DNA of 64,000 bases from positions 114,591,571 to 114,655,570 of the forward strand of contig QVOM02000034.1 of the NCBI GenBank assembly GCA_003586115.2. Direction: 5' to 3'. This document shows, piece after piece, positions 24,342 through 35,153 of this stretch. Each line of letters opens with the position of its first letter. Within the stretch, counting starts at the first letter, position 1. The position numbers and the translations under genes are program-made. The DNA is from Salvator merianae (Eukaryota; Chordata; Lepidosauria; Squamata; Teiidae). The notes beneath the pieces are model-generated. The model was given only the letters and a program-made list of their open reading frames with translations. It was not told where the DNA came from and made no database searches.

Positions 24342-24446
24342 TCTTCTTCTTCTTCTTCTTCTTCTTCTTCTTCTTCTTCTTCTTCTTCTTCTTCTTCTTC
24401 TTCTTCTTCTTCTTCTTCTTCTTCTTCTTCTTCTTCTTCTTCTTCT
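24342..24446. repeat. (CTT)n microsatellite, ~35 units
   Basis: An uninterrupted pyrimidine tract of about 105 bp. It yields serine-only and lysine-only open frames on opposite strands, which are artefacts. Homopurine-homopyrimidine mirror repeats of this length can adopt triplex (H-DNA) structure and are prone to length change. Confidence 0.98.
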
Positions 24447-24530
24447 TTATTTGATTTGTACTTTGTAGTTTCTTCGTAATTTTATAATGAATTATTTTGT
24501 ATTTATAATGCATCGTTTTGTATTGAATGG

Positions 24531-24603
24531 GTTTTTTTTTTTCTGTTTGTTGTAAATTACCTTAAGCAATTTTTTGGAAAGGCAGTTTATAAATAAATAA
24601 AGA
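24531..24603 (+). repeat. LINE 3' tail, L2-like
   Basis: TTTTTCTGTTTGTTGTAAATTACCTTAAGCAATTTTTTGGAAAGGCAGTTTATAAATAAATAAA has the L2 tail layout: a terminal hexad after GGCAGTTTATAAAT and an AATAA repeat. It directly follows the CTT tract and an AT-rich spacer. Confidence 0.5.
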
Positions 24604-25915
24604 CAGAAAAGAAGTGTAGACCTGAATTCTCCTGTACTCCCAAGAAATAGGCAAGGCCCAAGCAAATTATGTCCCTTGCCAAGCAGTATTCCTAAGCAGA
24701 AGGAAAGACGAAACATTTATATTCTCAGCATTTCAATCTTTAGTTGCAGCTATTCTCCTCAAGGAGTGGGAGAAATGGGGATAACTAATGAGGTATTCTG
24801 AACAGGCAAGTAATCCCCGATTACCAATATATGAGTTTGACCACTTGCTGCATAGTAGTTTGTTTTGTGGATGGTGAAAGGAACATTTTGGTTTTCTCTA
24901 AGTCCTAGGTAATACACATCATAAGTAAATACCTTGAGTGTCTTCAAGAAGTCACTAGTTGTGGGAGGGAAGAAACCCCCCCTTATGAAATAACAAAAAT
25001 ATAAACACTAGTAGTGTGCTAACACAGAACTTTTGAACATGACATTTTGCAATGGCAAAAGATTAAAGAGCTAGGGATAAATCCCCAATAAATTTTTTGT
25101 TATGTTTAGTTTTACTGCCTTACTGTGAACAATCTCTGAAGATATCCATACATATTGCAGAAGCCACTGAAGCATTACTGGCCAATCTAATTTTCATGCC
25201 CATCACAAGTAGCATTAAGAAAGACTCCAGGATTACACTATAAAGTAACACAATTTTTCACACCCCTGTCATTTTCAACAATGAGAAAGTGCAGGTAAAT
25301 CAATGGGGCCTGGAAAGTGATTAAAGGAACTCAGTCTGATTCCCAAATTCAAATTCAATTCCATACTTGCTTACTTTTAGTGCATGGCTATTTTGCAAAG
25401 ATTTAAAAAGCAGCAGCATTTGCTATACTAGCCAGATGACGCTATAAAATCATGCGGTCATATAACACTGGTATACAGTGATGTTGGTGCCAACAATGTC
25501 TGAACGGTTTTATATTAAGTTTATGGTGCTGATTAAGAATATGTCTTTGGTTTTGCCAGATTGGCTCTAGTTTCTGAGATATTTAATAGCTAATTAATTA
25601 CTTAATTAACGCAACACGTTTGAAAAACATTCAGACCTGCCAGCATTATAGGCCTACAAATTGCAATACAAAATAATTATATGGGATATTTCATTACCTA
25701 AGACACTGTTAAAGAGTCAAAAGACAGACCAAAAGCTATTGCATACGTTATCACACACAAGTCGCATTATTTTCATGGATGTCCATTATCTCAAAAACTA
25801 GAACCAATTCAGCAAAGTAATGGGATTTTTGAATTCAGCACCCTGCACTCTCAGGCAAGTGCAAGAGAGTCCTTCCTCCATGTGGAACACCCACAGCAAA
25901 GGTAGGTGAAATTAA
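24604..25915. other. unique sequence, no gene seen
   Basis: AT-rich, with no exon, RNA gene or repeat family recognised. The minus-strand open frames at 24492 and 24759 show no domain. Confidence 0.45.
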
Positions 25916-26357
25916 GGGTGTGTTCAGACACATGGTTAGGAATACCCCTGGGCAAATCTGAGAACCAAGGGACACACATAAAATATTTGAAAATGGTTTA
26001 CCGTATTCCAAAGTCTCCTTTTTCTTGTCCTTTCACAGTAAGGATTTCTCCACTGTTAGGGCAAGTGAAGTTTGGGGTGGATGGGGTGGGAGGATACAGA
26101 AGCTCCTATAGCTAATACAGAAGTTTACAACCTGGAAATGGCTGCCCAACCAATGAGGGCCCTGGAAATATGGATTGGTGCCAGCCAATAGGAGGTGAAC
26201 ACAGAAGTTGACAACTAGGAAGAGAAGCAAGATAGGAAGATTTTAGGAGGTTATTTTAAAAACTGTGTGATGTAGTGTTGTTGTTTTTCCCTGCATCCAC
26301 AGATGGCGAGATGCTTTGTAAATAGGCACCCCAAAAAAGCCCTGTGTGATCACATCC
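25916..26357. mobile_element. GGNTGTGTTCAGACA MITE with TAA duplication
   Basis: Starts GGGTGTGTTCAGACACATGG and ends CCTGTGTGATCACATCC, flanked by TAA on both sides (25913-25915 and 26358-26360). TAA is the standard PIF/Harbinger target. The interior has two AGAAGTTKACAACYWGGAA blocks (26110-26136 and 26202-26222) and ACCAATGAGGG...CCAATAGGAGG. About 442 bp and non-coding. Confidence 0.8.
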
Positions 26358-26619
26358 TAAATGGGATGGCAATATACAGACTAGCACAACAACTAACAGC
26401 CATTGAAGAGATGTGCGGAAGTCTCAATTTTCAGGGCTCATTTACCCTGAGTTGAGCCCCTGTATCACTGAACTGGCCCAGGTGTCCCATTGAAGCACTC
26501 ATGCAGCTCAGGTACACGCCTTTTTACTATAGCTTCATTATCATTTTTTTAACTACTACAACATTTTATGGCTGTTTCTAGGCACTTTTGCAGTCACCGT
26601 TGCCTCTTACAACCAATAT
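26358..26619. other. no gene seen
   Basis: Short unique stretch between a MITE and a retroposon tail, with no recognised feature. Confidence 0.35.
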
Positions 26620-26760
26620 AAAATTTATTTATTTACCTATTTATTTGTAATATTTATATCCTATCCTTCACCTGAGGGTTCCAGGGCAGGTTACAACAAT
26701 AAAAAGAGAAAAACGATAAGAACGAAAATTAAAATGCAGTATAAAATACCACACTTCTCT
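26620..26760 (-). repeat. antisense LINE/SINE tail
   Basis: AAATTTATTTATTTACCTATTTATTTGTAATATTTATATCCTATCCTTCACCTGAGGGTTCCAGGGCAGGTTACAACAATAAAAAG is the most complete copy of the antisense tail class in this window. Its A-rich end is at the left on the plus strand as (TTTA)n. Confidence 0.6.
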
Positions 26761-26791
26761 CCCGCTGTCCCCCATCAGGACTACAGGGAAG

Positions 26792-27763
26792 TAGGGATGT
26801 GCACGAAGGCACTTTTCCCTTTTCGCTTCGCAGGAATGCGAAGCTCCTAGGCTTCGTTTTCGTACGAAAAAATATGCACGAAAATGAAGCCCTTTCGTTT
26901 TCGCGGCGAAGATTTTCGCCGCGAACGGAAGCAGAGAAAACAAGGCGAAGGGAAGAGCTTTGCCTTAATTTCTCTGCTTTGGATTGCGGTCGCCTCTCTC
27001 TCATTCCCCCCCCCCAGTCTGTCAGTGCAATGACAGACTGGGGGGGGGAATAAGAGAGAGGCGAGCGCCATCGGAAGCGGTGAAATCGAGGCAAAGCTCT
27101 TCTCTTTGCCTTGATTTCTTTGTTTCCGATGGCGCAGCGCTCTCTCTCACTCCCGCCACAGTCTGTCAGTGCAATGACAGACTGGGGGGGGGGAATAAGA
27201 GAGAGGCGAGCGCCATCGGAAGCGGTGAAATCGAGGCAAAGCTCTTCCCTTTGCCTTGATTTCTTCGTTTCCGATGGCGCAGCGCTCTCTCTCACTCCCG
27301 CCGCAGTCTGTCAGTGTAATGACAGACTGGGGGGGGGGATGAGAGAGAGGCGAGCGCCATCGGAAGCGGTGAAATCGAGGCAAAGGTCTTCCCTTCACCT
27401 TGATAGCTCCGTTTCTGATGGCTGCTGGCTGCCTCAATCACCCTAGTCTGTCAGCGCTCGCGCTGACAGCCTAGGGGGGTGAGTCAGTGAGGGGAAGAGA
27501 AGGAAAATCAACGGGAAGGGAATCCCTCCCTTCCGTTGAGTTTTCTCCTCTTCCGCTCGCTGCTGGCTGGCTGCGCCAGTGCTGACAGCCTAGAGAGGTG
27601 AGACATCGGTAAATTGCGAAGGTCCCGAAATGCTTCGAAAAATTGAGGGACCTTCGCAATTCGCATTCGTGATTTCTGTTGCCCTTCACATTCGATGCGA
27701 AGGGCACGAAATCACGAAATTCGATCGAAAATCGAATGCCACGAAGCTTCGTGCACACCCCTA
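26792..27763. mobile_element. hairpin-chain hAT element, copy 2
   Basis: Begins TAGGGATGTGCACGAAGG and ends CTTCGTGCACACCCCTA, with a perfect 8-bp duplication CAGGGAAG (26784-26791 and 27764-27771). It lies in the opposite orientation to copy 3: its left end equals the right end of copy 3. The 972-bp interior contains a module repeated with a 144-bp period (starts near 27037, 27181 and 27325). Each module holds a poly-G block, a GCCATCGGAAGCGGTGAAATC / GATTTCNTYGTTTCCGATGGC hairpin and CAGTCTGTCAGTG. Rich in CpG. No transposase; the 60-190-residue open frames on both strands are palindrome artefacts. Confidence 0.92.
27037..27400. repeat. 144-bp tandem hairpin module, ~2.5 copies
   Basis: ACTGGGGGGGGG recurs at 27037, 27181 and 27325, so the spacing is exactly 144 bp, and the intervening sequence is nearly identical between units. 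Within each unit a GAAATCGAGGCAAAG...CTTTGCCTTGATTTC hairpin is followed by GCGCTCTCTCTCACTCCCGCC. Copy 3 of the same transposon has a related module repeated with a 145-bp period. Confidence 0.9.
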
Positions 27764-27771
27764 CAGGGAAG

Positions 27772-28846
27772 CTAACTATTGAAAGCCTGGATTGGGAGAC
27801 AGGTTTGAAAAAGATGCCAAAATCCATATAATGTTGGAGCCTGGCAAACCTCTGCTAGGAGGCTGTTCTGAATTCTGGGGATACCACAGAAAAGGCCCTC
27901 TCATGTTCTACAACCCTTCACACCTCTGAGAACTATAAGCATGCTTCAATCACTCCCTCACTTTGTGATCTTAAAAGGCCCCAAAGCTGCAAAAGTGCAG
28001 CAAAGAGGCTATAAAAAGCTTTTTCAGCCACCATTTCAATTTTTGAAAGCTTCATGGCACTTTTTCAGCCCCTGGCACATCAATATAATGCCTCATTGGC
28101 CCAACTGATCAAGCCTAATAAGGTTCAGTTCACTTTGGAGATGAACTTCAATTGTAAAACCTGATCTGGCTCACCAAGGAGCCAATTAAGCTGGACTTGT
28201 TTGCCTGAACCTGCTTATAGCCAGCCCAGCTTGGCACATCACTACTGCAAATCCTATGGATCAGAGCAATCAAATATGCCACATCAGTTGGCACACCAAG
28301 CCGTCCCTACCACTTCAAGTTTAGCAACTGTGACTGAACCCTCATCTACGTGCTCCTGATTTCTTCTTTCTTTCTCCCCCCAGATCCAGAACAAAAACAA
28401 GAAGGAAAGCCTACTGCAAAAGCAGAAACAGGGTTTGACACAGGTCTGTGTAGGAACAGGACTCACAACAAAATATTGTGCCTTATTTCACATTCAGGCT
28501 GCAGTATTCCATTCAAAGCTCCAGCCTGATAGCAGACTGCTCTGCATAGGGCTGTAGAAAAATCAAGGTAAAAAAATATATAAATTCATGTTCACAGTTA
28601 GCTAAAGCTCTGTTTTTATTGGAACAATGGATTGCAAGCAACATTGTATAACAGGATTTCAAAATTATGAAACAGGAACAGGAAATTAAATGAGAATCCA
28701 CTTAGTTCAGAATTGAAAAGAGAAGTAAACAAGCTGTAAATAACTGCAAAGGTACATTACAGCACCACATTTGTTGAAGCATGCTAATTACATTTTCCAT
28801 AGTTAATGAATTATCACTTTTCCAAGCCAGCCATTGAAAAGGCATT
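27772..28846. other. unique sequence, no gene seen
   Basis: No recognised exon, RNA gene or repeat. The minus-strand frames at 28284 and 28513 have no domain. Confidence 0.4.
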
Positions 28847-29206
28847 GGGTGCTTTTGCACTTTCACCTAGTGAGCATCAGGGACACTCACTAGCTAAGTG
28901 CATTTGCACTGCACGGAGGCCTAATCATGGCTAACTGTGGAGCACTAATTTGTGCTCCACAATTTGACTGGCAGCAGCTACCCTGCTCCCAGGTAAGTGC
29001 ATTTCACCCGCTTCTGCATGTGAATGCATGGCCACATGGTGCATGGTGGCTGCACGTGTGTGATTGTACAATTGTACCTGTGTGTGCCTGCACAATCCAC
29101 AGCACTGCTGGTTGCCATGGCAGCAACCAGAAGCTTCCTGTCTGCTGTCACAGCGAAGTTCAGGAGCAGGATACCAGCATTAGCAGTGCGAATGGGGTGT
29201 TTCCTT
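28847..29206. mobile_element. GGGCC foldback MITE, right end lost
   Basis: The left end GGGTGCTTTTGCACTTTC is followed by CTAGTGAGCATCAGGGACACTCACTAG (hairpin), GGAGCACTAATTTGTGCTCC (palindrome at 28941-28960) and TTGCCATGGCAGCAACCAGAAGCTTCCTG, which closely matches 50039-50066. The family right terminus is missing; an L2-like tail starts directly after. Confidence 0.7.
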
Positions 29207-29221
29207 ACCCCAACCAGTTGT

Positions 29222-29330
29222 TGTGGTTGTTGTTATTTTAATATTCGGTTATTGTTTTTATTCTTGTTTTTAAGTTTACTTTATAAACCACTCTGAGACT
29301 TTTCAAAAAATTAAGAAGCACCGTACATAT
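29222..29330 (+). repeat. LINE 3' tail, L2-like
   Basis: TTGTTGTTATTTTAATATTCGGTTATTG...TTTATAAACCACTCTGAGACTTTTC has the L2 tail pattern ending in the junction with unique DNA. It abuts the truncated foldback element at 28847-29206. Confidence 0.45.
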
Positions 29331-30839
29331 GACTGAGCAATCCTGTAAGCTGCCAAATGTTTCTCAAAAGTATAGAAAGAGTGTCTTTTTGGTCTAAAGT
29401 ACAAAGGGAAGTAGAGACAAGATGAAGTGTTGAAAAGAAATAAAGTAATAGCCATGTGCACAGTCCCAGAGCACTATACCACAGCACTTACATGCAAAAG
29501 GTGTCATGTTAGATGCTTTGCCTTTTTACTCCAAACGATCTGAGTCACAAACTCAGTATCATCTTACTGAAAGTCAAAACAGTTATTGGTTGACTAGCAG
29601 TCATGAATGTGGAGCTAATGAGGGGAGAGTGCAAGCTCTTTCTTTCTCTCGCAGGGTTTCACAGCTTATGACTGTATCCAGATACAGTATAAAACCCAGG
29701 GTTACCCAAGTATTATACTGGGATTGTCACATGTATCTATGGCAATCTCAACATAGTCCCAGGATATAGAGATGAAATCCTGGGATATCACTATTGTGGG
29801 GAAAAGAACATCAAGCCCATTTTTTCCATGTAGCACTATAACTTAGAATGTCTGGCCCTTGATCCTGGGATTCCTTCTGTTGAAAATGCCCACTGCACAA
29901 GTGTTGGAGGAAAACCCTATTGAAAATACCTACAGCACAAACATAGGGACAGGTACTTGCACAGTTTTGGGTATTTTCATCATCGAATGCATCGTGGGAG
30001 CAAGATAAGAAAGACAAGCATCAAGGTCTGCCCTCTGATTTTGCGCTGCCATCTGGTAGGGAAGGCAAGAGGCAATTGCAGGATCTAAACAAGACCCCAC
30101 ATATTCCTCTCATAATCTGGAGGCAGCCTATGTTTGGGTTCGTGTTGACTATTGGAGCTTTACATGAAATATCAACATCAGCTTGAAAGAGGCTAATTTT
30201 ACCAAGAGCATGGCAGGAACCAGAATGCTATCCTTCTTCATGCCCATGCTGGTAGTGTTTCATCTTGGCATCTGTTACAGGTGCAGTCCTAAACTCCACC
30301 TACAAAATTGCAAGGGAAGGTTAGAATATATCCGACTTCTGACTAAATCCCTAGTTGGGAGCACTGCATAAAGAGGTGACATAGAAGAATAAATAGACAG
30401 AAGCTTTGCTGTGTTACTTTTGAGCTACTAGATTTCAGCCTGCAGCAACCACTGGGGGCTGTAACTTGGCAGCAGGGTGTGTCCTACTTCATCCTATGCT
30501 TATTCAGTCTGACAGGAAACAGTCAAAATTCTTGCACCAGCTGAAATAGCAGTGCATATAATTTCAATTAATTTTTCTCTTCCTCCTTTTCAGCATAGAA
30601 GCGATAAACTCTTTCCCCTTCCCAAATGAATTTAGCTTGGGGCAAAGTTTACAAATTACATAAGTATCACCACTGCAATGGAGAAGTGTAGGCATGTGTC
30701 ATTTAACACTCATCAGAACAGGTGGGATAGCTTTGTATACAGCAAAATAATGTGTAGGTGTATTTTTTGTATGTGATGCAAAAAAAAATGTGATTTTTTT
30801 TAATATTACAATTTTAGGACACCTGAGAGAAAATAGGAA
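29331..30839. other. unique sequence, no gene seen
   Basis: No recognised exon, RNA gene or transposon end. GAAAATRCCYACWGCACAA is present twice (29881-29899 and 29923-29941), a short local duplication. Confidence 0.4.
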
Positions 30840-31675
30840 TAGGGATGTGCACAAGTGTGAAAGGTTGGTTTCGTTCAATACAAATTTGAACCAGTCATAG
30901 GTTGAACTGTTCAACTTAGAACTGAGAATGGGCTGGATGGTTCATCAAATCATTCACAAAATCCTCTTGCACATGCAGTCTCTTCCCAATTGTACCTATC
31001 CCCCTTCTTGTCCTGGTTTGCTGCCATCATACAGCAGCCTCACCCCTTGTCATTATGTGCATATAGCCTCCCCACAATTACACCACAGCCTCCAGTCCAC
31101 TGCGTACTAGCCTCCCACCATGTAGCACCTGGTCTCCTCCTTCCCTGTCACATACACAGCCTTCCCCATCCCATCCTGGCTTCACACCCCTTCTTCTGTC
31201 ACACACACAGTATCACCCCCCACATCATGATCAAGGCCTTCCAATAAGTGGTGGGAGTAGCTATGGTCCTCCATTTCTGGAAGGCCCAATAGACCTCAAG
31301 AGGATGCTAGCCAGCTGGCAAAAAGCCACACCGCTGGTGGTCATGGCACAGCATAGGTCACTGAAAAGTGAGACACAACAAACCAGGTAAGACTGCAAAT
31401 GCAACGAGGAGATGCCAGGTTGCAGTGGAACAATGGAAGGAGGAAAGGCTGGCACACAATGGTGAGAGGCCAGCATGTGATGGGAAGCCAGTGTGTGACT
31501 GGGGGAGGCTACACTCATGACAGGGAAGGGGAAAAGTTGGTAGGTAATGGTGCAGTGGGTGGGAGGCCCAAAAATGAAAGGAAAGGGGGGAGGGGATTGA
31601 ACCAAACAAACTGTTGAATTTCAGTGAACAGTTAGGTACCAGACCAAAACCACTGAATTTGTCTCCAGGGATTAA
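30840..31675. mobile_element. TAGGGATGTGCAC hAT relic
   Basis: The left terminus TAGGGATGTGCACAAGTG is intact, followed by GGTTCG/TTGAACC-type words. The right boundary may be the degraded AATTTGTCTCCAGGGATTA near 31653-31671. The interior includes a C-rich stretch (31000-31230) and a G-rich, purine-rich stretch (31420-31600) that give open frames on both strands without domains. No matching 8-bp duplication, so the right end is uncertain. Confidence 0.45.
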
Positions 31676-32068
31676 AAACAGATGGGATACAAATTGTTTA
31701 ACTTTTCAGCCATACAGATGAGGGTTAAATACTTATGCAAATTAAGCAGCTGAAGCTGGTTTGGGCAGAAAAAACTTCATTTGTGTAAGACTGTTATTTA
31801 TCACTCTTTGCTTTGGATTCACAGAGCAATGCACTGTAATAAATTTAAAATCAAATGCCAATATAATGGGATGGAAAAATAACAGAAATGAAGCCTGAAA
31901 TATATTATTGATAAAGTTATTCTAAGAATTCAATGTGTGTCTAAATTAACAACAAAAAAAGCAGTCTTTATCAGAAATCCAGCAGTCCCTGCTCAATATC
32001 CAGAAAGGAAATTCTAAAAAGTGGGTGCCACAACAGAGAAGGCCCTCTTGCCAGTTGTGCCTCACCAT
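31676..32068. other. unique sequence, no gene seen
   Basis: AT-rich, with no recognised feature before the 1.2-kb TIR element. Confidence 0.35.
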
Positions 32069-33262
32069 GGGTACGGTCTGACATCGTAAATTTAATCTGT
32101 ATCGGAAGAGTGCAAGGACTGAATTTGTCTTCTGATCATTCCCACATTTGCATTTTAACACAGACTCAATCCGGACTTCCCGTTCTCACACTGATGTTTC
32201 CCGTGCTTGGCACAGAGAAACCAAACCTTTTCTGCCTCTACTCCTCACCAGATTCTCCTCCATGTGCAGTCAGTGATTGACTGCAGTTCCGACATTCAAA
32301 TTTTGACTTCACAGGGGCGGATAAGTCAAGCTTTGCCCTCTGTATGTCCTCACTGCTGCCTCAGAACATGGATTCACTTGGTGGCATTACTAGTCATTAA
32401 CTATTTGCTCCTTCTTCCCACCAGTCTGTATCTACACAAGCAGAACTTTAATACCACATGTATCACACAATTAAGCTTCTTAAAGGGCAGATGGCGATTT
32501 TTGCTCCATTGCAATTGCACTTTTGCACAATTGCGCAATGTAAGAGTAGTGAAAAAGCAGGTAGAGGTCCGTGAACAGGAGGAAACGGGGGGGGGGAACA
32601 TGGGAGGGCTCTATTATCATGATAGTGTAGTTAATGGCCAGCAAATGGACTCTGCCTCACCTTCCCCTGAGACATCCACAGCAGCATGTGTCCCACTAGT
32701 AGCTGTATGCTGCCGACAGCAAAACTGATACTGAGTGGGTTCTTTGTTCAGGCAAGAGGACTTCTCCCCCAAACAGGTGCAGTCTGTTTTTTGGTTTAAT
32801 CAGCAGACAGAAGTGGAGGAAGTCTTTAATTTCTTCCTGGCAGTGTTGAATGGGGGATAAAGGAAGAGAAAGGACTACAGTTTAGTAAAGTAAAATGGAG
32901 GACGGTTTGCTTTTCTCCTGACAGTGGGGGAAGGGGGGGATAATGGAGGCAGAAGGAACTACTGTGAATCCTGCCCACCCACAAAGTCTGTCATTGGACG
33001 GCAGAAAATGGGAAGCCGTCCCTCTGCATGCCTCCCCAAAAGTTCAGTCCTTCCCAAATAGTCTCCTTCTGTGGTCTCACATCGCAAAGTAAAGTGGGCT
33101 AGCGATCTAAAAAGGCTAGAGAACTCATTAAATCTGAATGCAAAGTAGTTCAGATTTTGCCAATTTAGTCCAAAAAAACTACAGAAAGGCAAGAACACGT
33201 TCGGGCCAGCAGGAACTGAAGACGGCCTGTAAATTGATTAAATGCCGTGCCGGAAAGCAACC
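32069..33262. mobile_element. 1.2-kb TIR element, copy 1, CAT duplication
   Basis: Starts GGGTACGGTCTGACATCGTAAATTTAATC and ends GATTAAATGCCGTGCCGGAAAGCAACC, which are degraded inverted termini. Flanked by CAT on both sides (32066-32068 and 33263-33265). It aligns end to end with copy 2 at 33830-35012 in the same orientation with scattered substitutions. The 173-residue open frame at 32207-32728 is disrupted in copy 2 and has no domain, so I do not call it a gene. Confidence 0.8.
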
Positions 33263-33829
33263 CATATGTTAACACAACAAGGAGCCTTTTTCTGCACATC
33301 TAAATATTTAAGCAGGTCTGAACAGATGCCACTGGATTGCTGGTAACAAACTATTGAACTCAAAGTATAATCTAATTATCAAGTTTGAGCTAGGCTGGCA
33401 AACAGTCTGTTTAAGCACAGAACTTGCAGTACTATGCATAGCTGTTATGCAGCCAAAATAGGGTGGGATTGAAGACCCATGCAGCAAAAGTAGTGAGGAA
33501 GCAATGAAGAAGGGAATACTCAGTAGACGAAAAAAATAATTCAGACTACAGAGACTTAACCCACCTTGAAATTAGCATTTGGAAAAGTTCTTTTTTGAAC
33601 TTTACTGCATATGATCCTTATGACTATTGTGGCACAGGATCCTTAAGGAGGTACCATTCAGAAAAGAAACATTTCCACCTACTTAATTCTTATATATGGA
33701 AAGTTCTTCTTTTTAATTCTGATTTTAATAACACACCTATGAACTTCCATGACACTTAGCCATTGACTACTTTTCAATTTGAAAATGCTTCTTTTGTGGA
33801 TTAGACACCAGAATTCTGGTTTCCTCTAA
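33263..33829. other. spacer between the two 1.2-kb elements
   Basis: A 567-bp unique AT-rich spacer. It shows no similarity to the flanking elements and no exon. Confidence 0.5.
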
Positions 33830-35012
33830 GGCCGCGGTCCGACATTGTAAATTTAATCTGTATCAGAAGAGTACAAGGACTGAATTCGACTTCTGAACAT
33901 TCCCACAGTTACAGTTTAACACAGACTCAATTCGTACTTGCTCGTTCCCACACTGATATTTCCCATGCTTGGCATGGAGAAATAGTACCTTTTCTGCCTC
34001 CACCCCTCGTCAAATTCTCCTCCCTGTGCAGTCAGTGATTGGCTGCAGTCCCAACGTTCAAATCTTGACATCACTGGAGCGGGAAAGTCAAGCTCCGCTC
34101 TCCGTATGTCCCCGCTGCTGCCTCAGAACATGGAATCACTTGGCAGTATTACTAGTCATTCGCCATTTGCTCCTTCTCCCCACAACAGCCTCTATCTACA
34201 CAAACAGAACTTTAAAACTATGTGTACCACACAATTAAGCTTTTTAAAGGGCTGATAGTGATTTCTACTCCCTTGCAAGTGAACTTTTGCGCAATTGCGC
34301 AATTTAAAAGTAGCAGAAAAGCAGGGAGAGATCTGTGACAAAGGGGAAACGTGGGGAGGCTCTATTATTTTGATAGTGCAGTTCATCACCAGCAAATGGA
34401 CTCTGTCTCATCTCCCCCCGAGACATCCGCAGCGACATGTGTCCCCGCTGTGTAGCTATGTGCTGCCGACGGCAAAACTCATCTTGAGTGGGTTCTTTGT
34501 TGGTGGAAGAGGACTGCAACCCCAAACAGGTGCAGTCTATTTTTTGGTTTAAAGAGCAGACGGAAGTGGAGGAATACTTTAATTTCTTCCTGGCAGTGTC
34601 GAATGGGGGATAAAGAAAGAGAAAGGACCGCTGTTTAGCGAAGTAAAAAGGAGGACAGTTTCTTTTCCCCTAGCAGCAACGGAAGCAGGGATAATGGAGG
34701 CAGAGGAAACTACTGCGCTTCCTGCCCACCCATAAAGTCTGTCATTGGACAGCACAAAATGGGGATCCCTCCCTCTGCACGCCCCCAAAAAAGTATGGTC
34801 CCTCCCAAATAGTTTCATTCCCTGTTCCCACATCGCAAAGTAAAGCGTGCTAGCGATCTGGAATGGCTTGAGAATTCATTAAATCCGAATACAAAGTAGT
34901 CTGGATTTCACCAATTTAGTCCAGAAAAACTACGGAATGGCAAGATCATGTCGGGCCAGTGGGAACTGAAGACGGCCTGTAAACTGATTAAATGCCGTGT
35001 CGGAACGCGGCC
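33830..35012. mobile_element. 1.2-kb TIR element, copy 2, TAA duplication
   Basis: Termini GGCCGCGGTCCGACATTGTAAATTTAATC and GATTAAATGCCGTGTCGGAACGCGGCC are inverted repeats of about 28 bp with mismatches. TAA flanks both sides (33827-33829 and 35013-35015). Better preserved than copy 1: it retains more CpG and a better terminal repeat. The 3-bp duplications (TAA here, CAT in copy 1) fit a PIF/Harbinger-like mover. No transposase; open frames are short and not conserved between copies. Confidence 0.85.
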
Positions 35013-35153
35013 TAAGTGCCATATTATACAACTTTGTAGGCAAATGCAATTAACCTGATAATACTCATAATACATGCTCAATAAACTTTTTTCTGTAAGA
35101 AAACAAAAATGTTTAGATCTCACTGAAGAAAGAGATGGTGTGATATTGCCTCT

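Noticed and set aside
24277..24513. Poly-lysine and poly-serine open frames
   Set aside because: They are direct translations of the CTT microsatellite on the two strands.
27037..27400. CRISPR-like direct repeats
   Set aside because: Units are 144 bp, contiguous, lack unique spacers and lie within a eukaryotic transposon.
26729..27446. Several overlapping frames of 74-188 residues on both strands
   Set aside because: All lie inside hAT copy 2. Their repeats reflect the 144-bp palindromic module, and both strands are equally open.
32207..32728. 173-residue open frame in TIR element copy 1
   Set aside because: The matching region of copy 2 is disrupted and shorter, and no transposase motif is visible.
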